Positions 1 to 6,893 of a stretch of DNA of 7,664 bases are shown piece by piece (within the stretch, counting starts at the first letter, position 1; each line of letters starts with the position of its first letter). Under the pieces are notes generated by a model. That model made no database searches, was not told where the DNA came from, and worked only from the letters and a program-made list of their open reading frames with translations. Position numbers and translations under genes: made by a program. The stretch spans positions 1 through 7,664 of the forward strand of contig CAKTPC010000094.1 in the NCBI GenBank assembly GCA_934590505.1, written 5' to 3'. Origin of the DNA: an uncultured Oscillospiraceae bacterium. GTDB lineage: Bacteria; Bacillota; Clostridia; Oscillospirales; Oscillospiraceae.

Positions 1-76
1 CAAGCAGCTGGTTCTGCGTTTCAATATCCTTCTCGTTTATTATTTCCATTATAATGCTCTGTCTGCCAGGCTTCAT
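1..76 (-). CDS. argR: Arginine repressor ArgR/AhrC, N-terminal fragment
   Basis: Only the first 25 codons are present; the gene continues beyond the left edge of the window. The reading MKPGRQSIIMEIINEK followed by DIETQNQLL matches the start of the ArgR winged-helix DNA-binding domain, which typically reads K-x-x-R-x-x-x-I-x-x-I-I then I-x-T-Q-x-x-L. ArgR/AhrC is a hexameric, arginine-responsive regulator that represses arginine biosynthesis and activates catabolism in Firmicutes. The ATG at 74-76 is preceded by GGAGG (84-88) at 7 nt spacing, and only 17 bp separate it from the nadK stop, so it is probably co-transcribed with nadK. Its place downstream of tlyA-nadK is the usual one in Clostridia, where recN normally follows. 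Identification rests on a short N-terminus plus this context; the effector-binding C-terminal domain cannot be seen. Confidence 0.88.
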   Translation of the reverse strand, partial: MKPGRQSIIMEIINEKDIETQNQLL

Positions 77-93
77 AATGCTTCCTCCAATAT

Positions 94-939
94 TCAGCGA
101 AGTTTGACGAATGCAATTTCGTAAAAATTTCTAAGTCCCACGTCAGCCATTACGGTGCAGCTGACAGAGCGGTGTATAATTATGCGGTCATGATTTGCAA
201 GGTCCATGACGGAGTTGCCGTCAACAGAAAGATAGGCGCGGCGCCCGTGCAGCTTTTCGACGTGCACTTCGATCTCGTGTTCCGGGCCAAGCACATAGCA
301 GCGCGAACTCATCATGTGCGCGCATATGGGGCTGATGATAATGTTCTCCGCTTCCGGTTCAACGATCGGCCCACCCGCCGACATAGAGTAGCCCGTCGAC
401 CCTGTGGGCGTGGAAAGTATGATCCCATCGCCGGAGAACGCAGTTATGTGCCCGCCGTCGCACAGCGCAGTAAGCTTGATGCAGTCCCCGTAGCCGTGGA
501 TGACGGTGTCATTGAGCGCACAGTCAGTGTAGATCGTCTCCCCGCCGCGCACAAGGCTCACGTCGATCTTCATCCTGCGGCTGAGACGGTATTCTCCCCG
601 TGCTGCGTTTAGGACATAATCAAGCTCATTCGGTTCGAGCGTTGCCATAAAGCCCTTGGAGCCAAGGTTAATGCCGAGAATCGGGACGGAACATTCACGC
701 AGCTGGCGCGCCGCACTTAGTATCGTTCCGTCTCCGCCCACGACAACGATAAGCGAGCAGTCAGCGGCAACATCGGTCAGCCTTTCGGTCTTTATCCCAT
801 CCGGGATAACGCTGCCTGATGGAGCATCGAATACCGGACATACGCAGCATTCATAGCCATGCTGCGTTAGAAGCTCCTCAGCCTTGAGACTGAGTCTGCA
901 TCCCGTATCACGGAATGGGTTCGGGCAAATTGCGATCAT
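94..939 (-). CDS. nadK: NAD kinase (ATP/polyphosphate-dependent NAD 2'-phosphotransferase)
   Basis: Cytoplasmic enzyme that phosphorylates NAD to NADP. The 281-residue length fits bacterial NadK. The diagnostic GGDGT lies at residues 68-72, with D70 the expected catalytic aspartate. The second signature is ALNDTVI at 141-147, where N143-D144 occupies the usual N-E/N-D site. The glycine-rich STPTGSTGYSMSAGGP stretch (176-191) forms part of the NAD-binding fold. The C-terminus DVGLRNFYEI (266-275) is also typical of the family. The ATG at 937-939 has an AGGTG ribosome site at 945-949, five nt upstream; another ATG just upstream (942-944) is out of frame and meets a stop at once. Thirteen bp separate it from the tlyA stop. 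Clostridial genomes often carry nadK between tlyA and argR; NADPH from this enzyme's product is used by the MEP pathway begun by the nearby dxs. Confidence 0.96.
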   Translation of the reverse strand: MIAICPNPFRDTGCRLSLKAEELLTQHGYECCVCPVFDAPSGSVIPDGIKTERLTDVAADCSLIVVVGGDGTILSAARQLRECSVPILGINLGSKGFMATLEPNELDYVLNAARGEYRLSRRMKIDVSLVRGGETIYTDCALNDTVIHGYGDCIKLTALCDGGHITAFSGDGIILSTPTGSTGYSMSAGGPIVEPEAENIIISPICAHMMSSRCYVLGPEHEIEVHVEKLHGRRAYLSVDGNSVMDLANHDRIIIHRSVSCTVMADVGLRNFYEIAFVKLR

Positions 940-952
940 TGCATCACCTTAT

Positions 953-1747
953 TTACAGTGCCTCATGCGAGGCGGTCACGACCGCTTCAACATCGATCGG
1001 GCCAGCTTCGCCGACGCGGTTTTTCATATGGCAGATATACTCAATGTTCCCCTCTGGGCCTTTGATTGGTGAAAAATCCAGCCCCATCACGGTAAGGCCT
1101 ATTTCCGGGGCAAAATCAAGTATGCTTTGTATAACATGCTCGTGAACCGTGCGGTCACGCACAACGCCCTTCTTTCCGACCTCTTCCCTTCCAGCCTCAA
1201 ACTGCGGCTTTATGAGACATATCAGGTCGGCGTCGGGCTCGAGCAGCGCCTTGACTGCCGGGAGCACAAGCTTAATTGAGATGAACGAAACATCCATCAC
1301 AGCCAGATTCATAAGCTCCGGTATCTGTTCGCTTGTCACATAGCGGAGATTTGTCCTCTCAAGGTTTATCACTCTTTCGTCATTGCGCAGCTTCCACGCG
1401 AGCTGACCGTAACCGACGTCGACCGCGTATACCTTGGCCGCGCCGTGCTGGAGCAGAACGTCCGTGAAGCCGCCGGTCGACGCGCCGCAGTCAATGCAGA
1501 CCTTTCCCGAGGGATCGACCGTAAAAACCTTCAGCGCCTTGTCAAGCTTAAATCCGCCGCGGCTCACAAACGGCAGTGCGTCCCCGTGTACCTCGATCTT
1601 GGCGTCGGGTGCTACCGGCATGCCGGGCTTATCCGCTCGCTGACCGTTGACGAAAACAAGTCCGCTCATGACCGTTGTTTTTGCGCGCTCCCGACTGTCC
1701 GTAAAGCCGAGCTCATATACAAGCTGATCCAGACGTACCTTTTTCAT
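953..1747 (-). CDS. tlyA: TlyA-family rRNA 2'-O-methyltransferase (S4 domain + FtsJ-like), YqxC
   Basis: A 264-residue protein of the TlyA/hemolysin-A family, which methylates ribose 2'-OH in rRNA using S-adenosylmethionine. An S4 RNA-binding domain fills residues about 3-60 (begins KKVRLDQLVYELG). SRGGFKL follows at 62-68, then the SAM-binding DCGASTGGFTD at 86-96, DVSFISI at 152-158 and LIKPQFE at 178-184. K67, D152, K180 and E236 fit the K-D-K-E tetrad of FtsJ-type methyltransferases. I chose the ATG at 1745-1747 rather than an in-frame ATG 33 bp upstream: it makes an ATGA overlap with the dxs stop, has GGAG at 1753-1756 with 5 nt spacing, and gives the normal family N-terminus. Translation is probably coupled to dxs. 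The old 'hemolysin' label is a historical misnomer for many members. The exact rRNA site cannot be read from sequence. Confidence 0.95.
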   Translation of the reverse strand: MKKVRLDQLVYELGFTDSRERAKTTVMSGLVFVNGQRADKPGMPVAPDAKIEVHGDALPFVSRGGFKLDKALKVFTVDPSGKVCIDCGASTGGFTDVLLQHGAAKVYAVDVGYGQLAWKLRNDERVINLERTNLRYVTSEQIPELMNLAVMDVSFISIKLVLPAVKALLEPDADLICLIKPQFEAGREEVGKKGVVRDRTVHEHVIQSILDFAPEIGLTVMGLDFSPIKGPEGNIEYICHMKNRVGEAGPIDVEAVVTASHEAL

Positions 1748-3597
1748 ACTCGCTCCGTATCTGTCCTGCACATTTCGCACCCGGCCGCCGCTATCGCTGC
1801 GGCGTCGATGCCCGTTTCGCGGCGAAGCTCGTCGACCGTACCGTGCCTGACGATGCCGCTGCCGAGGTTCAAAAGTTCCGCGGCCTTCAACTCAACGCCT
1901 GCGACGGATATCGCCGCCAGCAAAGTAGAGCCGACGCAGCCCACGCTGCATACCTCCTCTGCCACAAGCAGCCGCCCCGTTTTGCGCACTGAGCCGATGC
2001 ACTGTTCAAAGCTGTTTGGCGCGATCATCCCAAGCTTTATTATCTCTGCCGAAATGCCCCGGCTTTGAAGCTCATCGGCGGCGTTCAGCACCTCGTTTAT
2101 CATCGTGCCGTAGCAGACGATCGTCACATCCGTGCCCTCGCGGATCACGTTTTCCGCCTGCATGAGAGAATCTGTATAACGTCCCTCACCGCCTCGCGGA
2201 TAGCGCACCGCCGCAGGTCCCGTCACTTCATGTATCGCGTAGCCGAGCATGTCGTGCAGTTCCTGAAAGCTTGCCGGGCAAAGTATCGTCATCCCAGGCA
2301 CTGCGGAAAGATAGCACACGTCAAATACACCCTGATGCGTTTCGCCGTCATTGCCGACAAGGCCCGCGCGGTCAACGCAGAACACCGTATGCAGCCTGAG
2401 CAGCGACACGTCATGGATAAGCATGTCAAAGCCCCTTTGCAGGAAGCTTGAATAAACGGCAAACACGGGGACAAGTCCCTGCTTTGCCATGCCCGCAGCC
2501 ATCGTCACGCCGTGCCCTTCAGCAATGCCAACATCAAAAAAGCGCTCCGGGAACTTTGAGGCAAAGCACTCGGTGCCCGTGCCGCCAGCCATCGCCGCGG
2601 TTATTGCGACAATGCGTGGGTCGGTCTCCGCGTATTGGCAGAGATACTCCCCGACCTTATCGGAAAAGCTCACAGCGGCAGGCGCGAGTTCGCCGGTATC
2701 AGGATCGAAGCGGCCTATCCCGTGATACTTGTCCGGGTGACTCTCCGCGTATGCGCAGCCTTTCCCCTTCTTGGTCAGGACATGCAGCACCACGGTCTTT
2801 TTTACATCTCTTGCCAGGCGTATTGCCGTCTCAAGCTTGTCAAGATCGTGCCCGTCCACCGGTCCGAGATAGTATAACCCCATCTCGCTGAACACATTTC
2901 CGGGTAGGAGCCGGGATTTCAGCCATTCCTTGATAACGTGGAAAGCCTTGTACAGTCCGGGGATGTTTTCCGAAAACCCTTTCAGCCATTGCTTGAAGCT
3001 TATGTAGGCGGGCTTTATGCGCATGTTCTGAAGTACCTGCGCCATGCCGCCGACATTTTCGCTTATCGACATATTGTTGTCGTTTAGGATTATTACCATC
3101 GGTTCGCCGCTCGCTGCGGCGTCCGCAAGCCCCTCGTGCGACAGTCCGCCCGTAAGCGCGCCGTCGCCGATAACGCAGACGATATCGTAATCCCCTCCTG
3201 TGAGCGTTCTGGCCCTTGCCATGCCCAAGGCGACGGAAACGGAGTTTGAAGCGTGTCCGGCAATAAACGCGTCGTCATTGCTCTCGGAAGGCTTTGGGAA
3301 GCCTGACAGCCCACCGTACTGCCGCAGGGTATCGAACTGATCCCTGCGCCCGGTGATGATCTTATGCGTATAGCTCTGGTGGCCTACGTCAAAAACGAGC
3401 CTGTCCTTTTCCGTGTCGTATACTCTGTGGATCGCGACGGTAAGCTCCACCGTCCCGAGGTTCGGCGAGAGATGCCCGCCGGTCTTTGCGATATTCTCTA
3501 TTTCAAATTTTCTCAGCTCATCGCACAGCTGCGGAAGCTGTTCCCTGTCAAGCTTCTTTATATCTGCGGATGAATTTATTTTCTCCAAAATACTCAA
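1744..3597 (-). CDS. dxs: 1-deoxy-D-xylulose-5-phosphate synthase
   Basis: A 617-residue, TPP-dependent cytoplasmic enzyme that condenses pyruvate and glyceraldehyde 3-phosphate to DXP, the entry step of the MEP isoprenoid pathway. Visible features: H42 in GGHLSPNLG, H73 in DVGHQSY, the Mg/TPP motif GDGALTGG (144-151, D145) with N174 29 residues on, H292 in KYHGIG, catalytic E360 in DVGIAEGHG (355-363), Y382/F385/R388 of the TPP pocket, DRAGLVG (409-415), THQG (420-423) and YPRGG (466-470). These align with the expected E. coli residues at constant offset within each domain. The start is TTG (3595-3597), supported by AGGGG at 3604-3608 (6 nt spacing) and by the family-typical opening MSILEKINS. 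After E360 the sequence is G-H-G, where many orthologues have Q-H-A. A 36-bp gap separates it from ispA; its stop overlaps the tlyA start by 4 bp. Confidence 0.97.
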   Translation of the reverse strand: MSILEKINSSADIKKLDREQLPQLCDELRKFEIENIAKTGGHLSPNLGTVELTVAIHRVYDTEKDRLVFDVGHQSYTHKIITGRRDQFDTLRQYGGLSGFPKPSESNDDAFIAGHASNSVSVALGMARARTLTGGDYDIVCVIGDGALTGGLSHEGLADAAASGEPMVIILNDNNMSISENVGGMAQVLQNMRIKPAYISFKQWLKGFSENIPGLYKAFHVIKEWLKSRLLPGNVFSEMGLYYLGPVDGHDLDKLETAIRLARDVKKTVVLHVLTKKGKGCAYAESHPDKYHGIGRFDPDTGELAPAAVSFSDKVGEYLCQYAETDPRIVAITAAMAGGTGTECFASKFPERFFDVGIAEGHGVTMAAGMAKQGLVPVFAVYSSFLQRGFDMLIHDVSLLRLHTVFCVDRAGLVGNDGETHQGVFDVCYLSAVPGMTILCPASFQELHDMLGYAIHEVTGPAAVRYPRGGEGRYTDSLMQAENVIREGTDVTIVCYGTMINEVLNAADELQSRGISAEIIKLGMIAPNSFEQCIGSVRKTGRLLVAEEVCSVGCVGSTLLAAISVAGVELKAAELLNLGSGIVRHGTVDELRRETGIDAAAIAAAGCEMCRTDTERV

Positions 3598-3603
3598 GCT
3601 TTA

Positions 3604-3608
3604 CCCCT
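3604..3608 (-). promoter_or_regulatory. Ribosome binding site fixing the TTG start of dxs
   Basis: Read on the minus strand the sequence is AGGGG, then six nt, then TTG. No in-frame ATG or GTG near the expected N-terminus is as well placed, and the resulting protein begins exactly as Dxs proteins usually do, so this site decides the start. Confidence 0.7.
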
Positions 3609-3617
3609 GAATAATTG

Positions 3618-3631
3618 CGCACGGCTGTGCG
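3618..3631. other. Small hairpin in the ispA-dxs gap
   Basis: Arms CGCAC (3618-3622) and GTGCG (3627-3631) enclose a 4-nt loop. The hairpin lies just after the ispA stop and about 9 nt before the dxs ribosome site in the transcript. On the minus strand it is followed by AATTATTCAGG and not by a T-run, so it does not look like an intrinsic terminator for the operon. On the plus strand TTTTATTTC follows, so a weak antisense stop is conceivable. A five-bp stem may also arise by chance. Confidence 0.4.
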
Positions 3632-3633
3632 TT

Positions 3634-4503
3634 TTATTTCTCTCTTGTGGAAAGCGCGTCGGCAAGCTCCTTAAGGAAAGCTGTATCTTCAAAGGCTTCG
3701 TCAAGCACGTTCTTTGCAAAATCCGTCAGCTTTGCGATGGTTTTCTCGCAGCCTTCCCTGCCCATGAGGACCATATATGTGTTCTTGTTCTCCTCAAGGT
3801 CGGAGCCGATAGGCTTGCCGAGTTCCTCAGCAGTGCTGAGCACGTCGAGCATATCGTCTCTTATCTGGAAAGCCATGCCGATAGCCGAGCCATAGTGCCC
3901 CGCGGCGGCAAGCATAAGCTCGCTCCCGCCTGCGGCGGCAACACCCATCTGGCACGCGGCGACGAGCAGCGCGCCCGTCTTACGGATGTTTATCTCGCTG
4001 AGCTCCTGCTCCGTAAGTGCTCTGCCTTCCCAGCTCATGTCAAGGAACTGTCCTCCGCACATGCCGTCGAGTCCTACTGCACCGGCAAGTATCTCCGCGC
4101 AATTGGCCTTCACGTCCGGCGGCAGATCACAACGCAGTATAGTGCCGAAAGCCTCAGCCTGGAGCGCGTCGCCTGCAAGCGTCGCCGTGCATTCGCCGTA
4201 AACCATGTGGTTCGTGGGCTTGCCGCGGCGCAGCTCGTCGTTATCCATGCACGGCAGATCGTCATGAATAAGGCTGTAGGTATGGAGCATCTCGACCGCA
4301 CACGCGACCGGAAGAGCTTTTTCAACGTCTCCACCCGCGATGCGGCAGAACTCCAGCACGAGCAGCGGGCGTATGCGTTTGCCGCCCGCAAGAAGGCTGT
4401 AGCGCATGGCCTCCGCGAGTCCCGCGTTCAGCGCGCCATCGCGCACTTTAAAATATCCCGCAAGAGCTTCATCTATCTTAAGTCTGTACTCTTCGGCTGT
4501 CAT
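3634..4503 (-). CDS. ispA: Short-chain polyprenyl diphosphate synthase (farnesyl/geranyl diphosphate synthase, IspA/YqiD)
   Basis: A 289-residue, all-alpha trans-prenyltransferase that joins DMAPP with IPP to give geranyl and then farnesyl diphosphate, using precursors from the MEP pathway begun by the next gene, dxs. GGKRIRP (40-46) binds IPP. The first aspartate-rich motif is DDLPCMDND (81-89), in the DDx4D form typical of bacterial type II FPP synthases. The second is DDMLD (216-220), preceded by FQIR. Y76 and S77 just before the first motif, together with the two-residue insertion, favour a short product (C15), though chain length is an inference. An in-frame ATG 87 bp upstream lies within xseB; I prefer the ATG at 4501-4503, which sits one nt after the xseB stop (TGATATG), has GAGGA at 4515-4519 and gives the usual family N-terminus. 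It ends 36 bp before dxs. Confidence 0.95.
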   Translation of the reverse strand: MTAEEYRLKIDEALAGYFKVRDGALNAGLAEAMRYSLLAGGKRIRPLLVLEFCRIAGGDVEKALPVACAVEMLHTYSLIHDDLPCMDNDELRRGKPTNHMVYGECTATLAGDALQAEAFGTILRCDLPPDVKANCAEILAGAVGLDGMCGGQFLDMSWEGRALTEQELSEINIRKTGALLVAACQMGVAAAGGSELMLAAAGHYGSAIGMAFQIRDDMLDVLSTAEELGKPIGSDLEENKNTYMVLMGREGCEKTIAKLTDFAKNVLDEAFEDTAFLKELADALSTREK

Positions 4504-4504
4504 A

Positions 4505-4744
4505 TCACTGTTCGTCCTCAAAATCCAATTCCATCGGGGCTCTGTCTGGCCCCTTCTTGAGCTTGACGACCTTCTGCTCGGCCTCGTCAAGCATTTTGCT
4601 GCAAGCGTTTATGAGAGCCGTGCCCTCCTCGTATAGATTCAGCGACTCGCTCAGCGGCATGTCGCCTTTTTCAAGGTGCTTTACTATTTCGTCAAGTCTG
4701 GCAAGAGACTCTTCAAAGCTCGCGCTCTGCTTTTTTGCTGCCAT
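4505..4744 (-). CDS. xseB: Exodeoxyribonuclease VII small subunit
   Basis: A 79-residue subunit of exonuclease VII, the ATP-independent nuclease that degrades single-stranded DNA from both ends and acts in DNA repair. The body SFEESLARLDEIVKHLEKGD (residues 9-28) followed by PLSESLNLYEEG (30-41) is the family hallmark. It forms a helical hairpin, and the tail is acidic (ELDFEDEQ). A longer reading from an ATG 51 bp upstream adds a Lys/Arg-rich stretch not typical of the family. The ATG at 4742-4744 has AAAGGAG (4753-4759) at 8 nt spacing, so it is the better start. The gene overlaps the end of xseA by 32 bp in another frame, and its stop is one nt before ispA. Several XseB copies normally bind one XseA. 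Confidence 0.95.
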   Translation of the reverse strand: MAAKKQSASFEESLARLDEIVKHLEKGDMPLSESLNLYEEGTALINACSKMLDEAEQKVVKLKKGPDRAPMELDFEDEQ

Positions 4745-5975
4745 CTGCACCGCTCCTTTTACCTGTTTTCTTTGCCTTTTCCGTTTTCTCGACAAGGCAC
4801 TCCGCCCTGCCGTCGGAAAGGGAAAGGCTTATCCTGCCCCCGACGTATATATCGTTCACGCTTTTAACGCAGCTGCCGCCGTCTGTGCTTGCGATAGCGT
4901 ATCCGCGCGTCAGCACACGCAGCGGGCTCATCGCATCAAGCGAGGCAGCAAGGCTTATAAAGCTCTGCCTGCATCCGTGCAGCTTATGCTCTTCGGCGGA
5001 TATCATGCGCTCCCTCACCCGGTCAAGCTCAAGGCGCCTGTTGTCAAACTGCGCTGTGGGGTTAACAATTACCTGTCTCGTCCGGAAGCTCTCAAGCCTG
5101 TCGGAGAGCTGCACGAGCTTTTTATGCATCGCCTGATCCCCACGGATACTGTATCCGGAGATAAGCTCCGATATCTCACGCTGATCCGGTACTGCGATCT
5201 CCGCTGCGTTTGACGGAGTTGACGCGCGCCTGTCCGCGACATAGTCAGATATCGTAACGTCCGGTTCATGCCCGACCGCGGATATCACCGGTATGCGTGA
5301 TTCGTATATCGCGCGTGCAACACGCTCGTCATTGAACGCCCACAGATCCTCGATAGACCCTCCGCCGCGCCCTGTGATTATCAGGTCGGCAACGTCAAAC
5401 TCATTTGCGTACCGTATCGCCCCGACGATTTCAGGCGGAGCCTCCACGCCCTGCACACGCACCGGAAGCAGCAGCACCTTCGTCATCGGCCAGCGGCGGC
5501 CGAGAATGCGGATCATGTCATGTACCGCCGCGCCCGCAGAGGAGGTTATGATCGCTATGCGCTCCGGAAACTCTGGCAGCGGCTTTTTATGCGCGCGGTC
5601 AAACAGTCCTTCCTCCGAGAGCTTTGCCTTGAGCTGCTCGAAAGCGACCTGCAGATCACCTGTGCCCTCCGGCATGAGTGCTGTGCAGTAGAGCTGATAC
5701 GCACCGTCTCTCGGGTAAACAGCGACACGCCCCCAGGCAGTGACGCCCATTCCGCTCTCCGGGCGAAAACGAAGCTTTGAAGCGCTGCTTTTGAACATGA
5801 CGCAGCGCAGACTGCTTTCGCTGTCCTTCAGTGTGAAATAGTGGTGACCTGAGGGGTATATCTTATAGTTTGAAAGCTCACCGCGGACGCATACATTTGC
5901 CAGCATTGCGTCCTGCTCGACTAGACCCTTTATGTAGTTGTTGAGCTCGGTTACGCTTATTGCCTGTCCGCTCAT
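4713..5975 (-). CDS. xseA: Exodeoxyribonuclease VII large subunit
   Basis: A 420-residue catalytic subunit of exonuclease VII, a little shorter than the E. coli and B. subtilis proteins. The N-terminal OB-fold (about 5-100) includes VRGELSNYKIYPSGHHYFTLKD, read across residues 30-51. The catalytic domain carries IAIITSSAGAAVHDMI (140-155), TGRGGGSIEDLWAFNDE (201-217) and AVGHEPDVTISDYVADRRAS with TPSNAAE (233-259). A helical, probably coiled-coil region follows (about 265-345), then the conserved SPLRVLTRGYAI (350-361). The last 25 residues are Lys-rich with no clear domain, and their codons run into xseB. The ATG at 5973-5975 forms an ATGA overlap with the nusB stop and has only a weak ribosome site, which suggests translational coupling. 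Partner: XseB, encoded next. Confidence 0.96.
   Translation of the reverse strand: MSGQAISVTELNNYIKGLVEQDAMLANVCVRGELSNYKIYPSGHHYFTLKDSESSLRCVMFKSSASKLRFRPESGMGVTAWGRVAVYPRDGAYQLYCTALMPEGTGDLQVAFEQLKAKLSEEGLFDRAHKKPLPEFPERIAIITSSAGAAVHDMIRILGRRWPMTKVLLLPVRVQGVEAPPEIVGAIRYANEFDVADLIITGRGGGSIEDLWAFNDERVARAIYESRIPVISAVGHEPDVTISDYVADRRASTPSNAAEIAVPDQREISELISGYSIRGDQAMHKKLVQLSDRLESFRTRQVIVNPTAQFDNRRLELDRVRERMISAEEHKLHGCRQSFISLAASLDAMSPLRVLTRGYAIASTDGGSCVKSVNDIYVGGRISLSLSDGRAECLVEKTEKAKKTGKRSGADGSKKAEREL
4753..4759 (-). promoter_or_regulatory. Ribosome binding site deciding the xseB start
   Basis: The minus strand reads AAAGGAG, 8 nt before the ATG at 4742-4744. It lies inside the end of xseA and selects the 79-residue form of XseB over the longer in-frame reading. 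Confidence 0.7.
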
Positions 5976-6487
5976 TGCTCTGACGTGACTTCGGAGGTCT
6001 CGGCCTCCGCCGCGCCGGTATCGGCGGTGTCGACTATTGTTTCGCCGAATTCGCCGCGCATGAAGCCGCCAAGAACACCGTTGACGAACGAAACGACGTC
6101 CGGTTCGTCATAGCCCTTGTCCAGCTCGACTGCCTCGTTTATCGCCGCCGCGTTCGGTACATCGTCCATGTACAGTATCTCGCAGATAGCGCAGCGCAGC
6201 ACTGCAAGCGCGGTGCGGGAGATGCGCTCCAGCTTCCATCCCTTGGCGTAGCGCGTTATATGTGCGTCGATCTCGTCCCTGTGCTCGTCGGTCAGCGCCG
6301 CGAGCGTGCGGATATACTCTAACTGCTTTGTGTTCGGGTACTCGCTGTACAGCTCGTCCTCCGCGGCAAGCGTGTCGTAATGCCCGCGCTCGAAGAAGCT
6401 TTCAAACAGCTCCTGCGGCGCTTCCCCCGAGGATGCCGCCGCAAAGCCGAGCTGTATCGCGATCTCGCGGGCAGTTGATCTGGTCAT
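5972..6487 (-). CDS. nusB: Transcription antitermination factor NusB
   Basis: A 171-residue RNA-binding helical protein that, with NusE (ribosomal protein S10), joins the boxA antitermination complex on rRNA operons. The N-terminus MTRSTAREIAIQLGFA resembles the usual R-x-x-A-R-x-x-A-x-Q opening. The C-terminal half holds the family core: WKLERISRTALAVLRCAICEIL (84-105), then VPNAAAINEAVELDKGY (110-126) and SFVNGVLGGF (133-142). Beyond residue 145 there is an acidic, low-complexity tail rich in Glu, Thr and Ala that is not part of the fold. The segment at about 20-60 is less conserved. ATG at 6485-6487 has GGAGG (6495-6499) at 7 nt spacing. The gene begins 16 bp after the upstream Asp23-family gene and overlaps xseA by 4 bp. 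Confidence 0.93.
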   Translation of the reverse strand: MTRSTAREIAIQLGFAAASSGEAPQELFESFFERGHYDTLAAEDELYSEYPNTKQLEYIRTLAALTDEHRDEIDAHITRYAKGWKLERISRTALAVLRCAICEILYMDDVPNAAAINEAVELDKGYDEPDVVSFVNGVLGGFMRGEFGETIVDTADTGAAEAETSEVTSEQ

Positions 6488-6503
6488 TGCCGTACCTCCG
6501 TTC

Positions 6504-6866
6504 TTATTTGTCGAAAGCTATGCCGGAAACGTGAACGTTTACCTCGGCGTTCTCAATGCCGGTCGTCGCCTGAACAACGGAGAGTATCTTGTCCTGGACG
6601 GCCTTTGCCACGTTTACGATATTGCAGCCGTACACGACCGTAATGATAATGTCGACAACGACGCGCCCATCCTCAAACTGCACCTTGACGCCCTTGGAGA
6701 CAGACTTGAGTCCGATAAGCTCCGCAAGCTCTGCACCCGCGGTGTTCGACAGACCAGCCACGCCCTCGACCTCGCTCAGCACGGATTTGACCATGCTCAT
6801 AATGACATCTTCGGAAATATTGATGCTGCCCTTTTCTTCACGGCAGGTAATATAATTCTCGCCCAT
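6504..6866 (-). CDS. yqhY: Asp23/Gls24 family (DUF322) protein, YqhY-like
   Basis: A 120-residue soluble protein with no signal peptide or membrane segment. GSINISEDVI (13-22), EVEGVAGLS (32-40), VDIIITVVYG (71-80) and the C-terminal VNVHVSGIAFD (109-119) are hallmarks of the Asp23/Gls24 family. Between spoIIIAH and nusB it occupies the position of B. subtilis yqhY, which has been linked to control of acetyl-CoA carboxylase and lipid metabolism. Here accB and accC are not adjacent, so that role is only inference, and the biochemical function is not established. I use the ATG at 6864-6866, with AGGAGG (6873-6878) 6 nt upstream, not the ATG 24 bp further up that precedes this ribosome site. It is the first gene after the terminator and likely promoter, so it appears to lead the housekeeping operon. 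Confidence 0.92.
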   Translation of the reverse strand: MGENYITCREEKGSINISEDVIMSMVKSVLSEVEGVAGLSNTAGAELAELIGLKSVSKGVKVQFEDGRVVVDIIITVVYGCNIVNVAKAVQDKILSVVQATTGIENAEVNVHVSGIAFDK

Positions 6867-6893
6867 GATAAACCTCCTAAATGAAATCACAGT

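Noticed and set aside
1748..1780. Longer TlyA N-terminus from an upstream in-frame ATG
   Set aside because: The extra 11 residues are not family-like and lie within dxs; the ATGA overlap with a GGAG site favours the shorter protein.
1445..2068. 207-codon open frame on the plus strand
   Set aside because: It is antisense to tlyA and dxs, both certain genes. Composition and lack of family features mark it as a shadow frame.
3895..4560. 221-codon open frame on the plus strand
   Set aside because: It lies antisense to ispA (and the end of xseB), matches no family I recognise, has unusual His/Arg-rich composition and no supporting ribosome site or context. It is a shadow of a GC-rich gene.
4504..4590. 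Longer IspA N-terminus (29 extra residues) from an ATG inside xseB
   Set aside because: The extension is Ser/Arg-rich out-of-frame translation of the xseB end and is not seen in prenyl synthases.
4557..5213. 218-codon open frame on the plus strand
   Set aside because: It is antisense to xseB and xseA and has no recognisable domain; Cys/Ser-rich and His/Arg-rich segments are typical of shadow translation.
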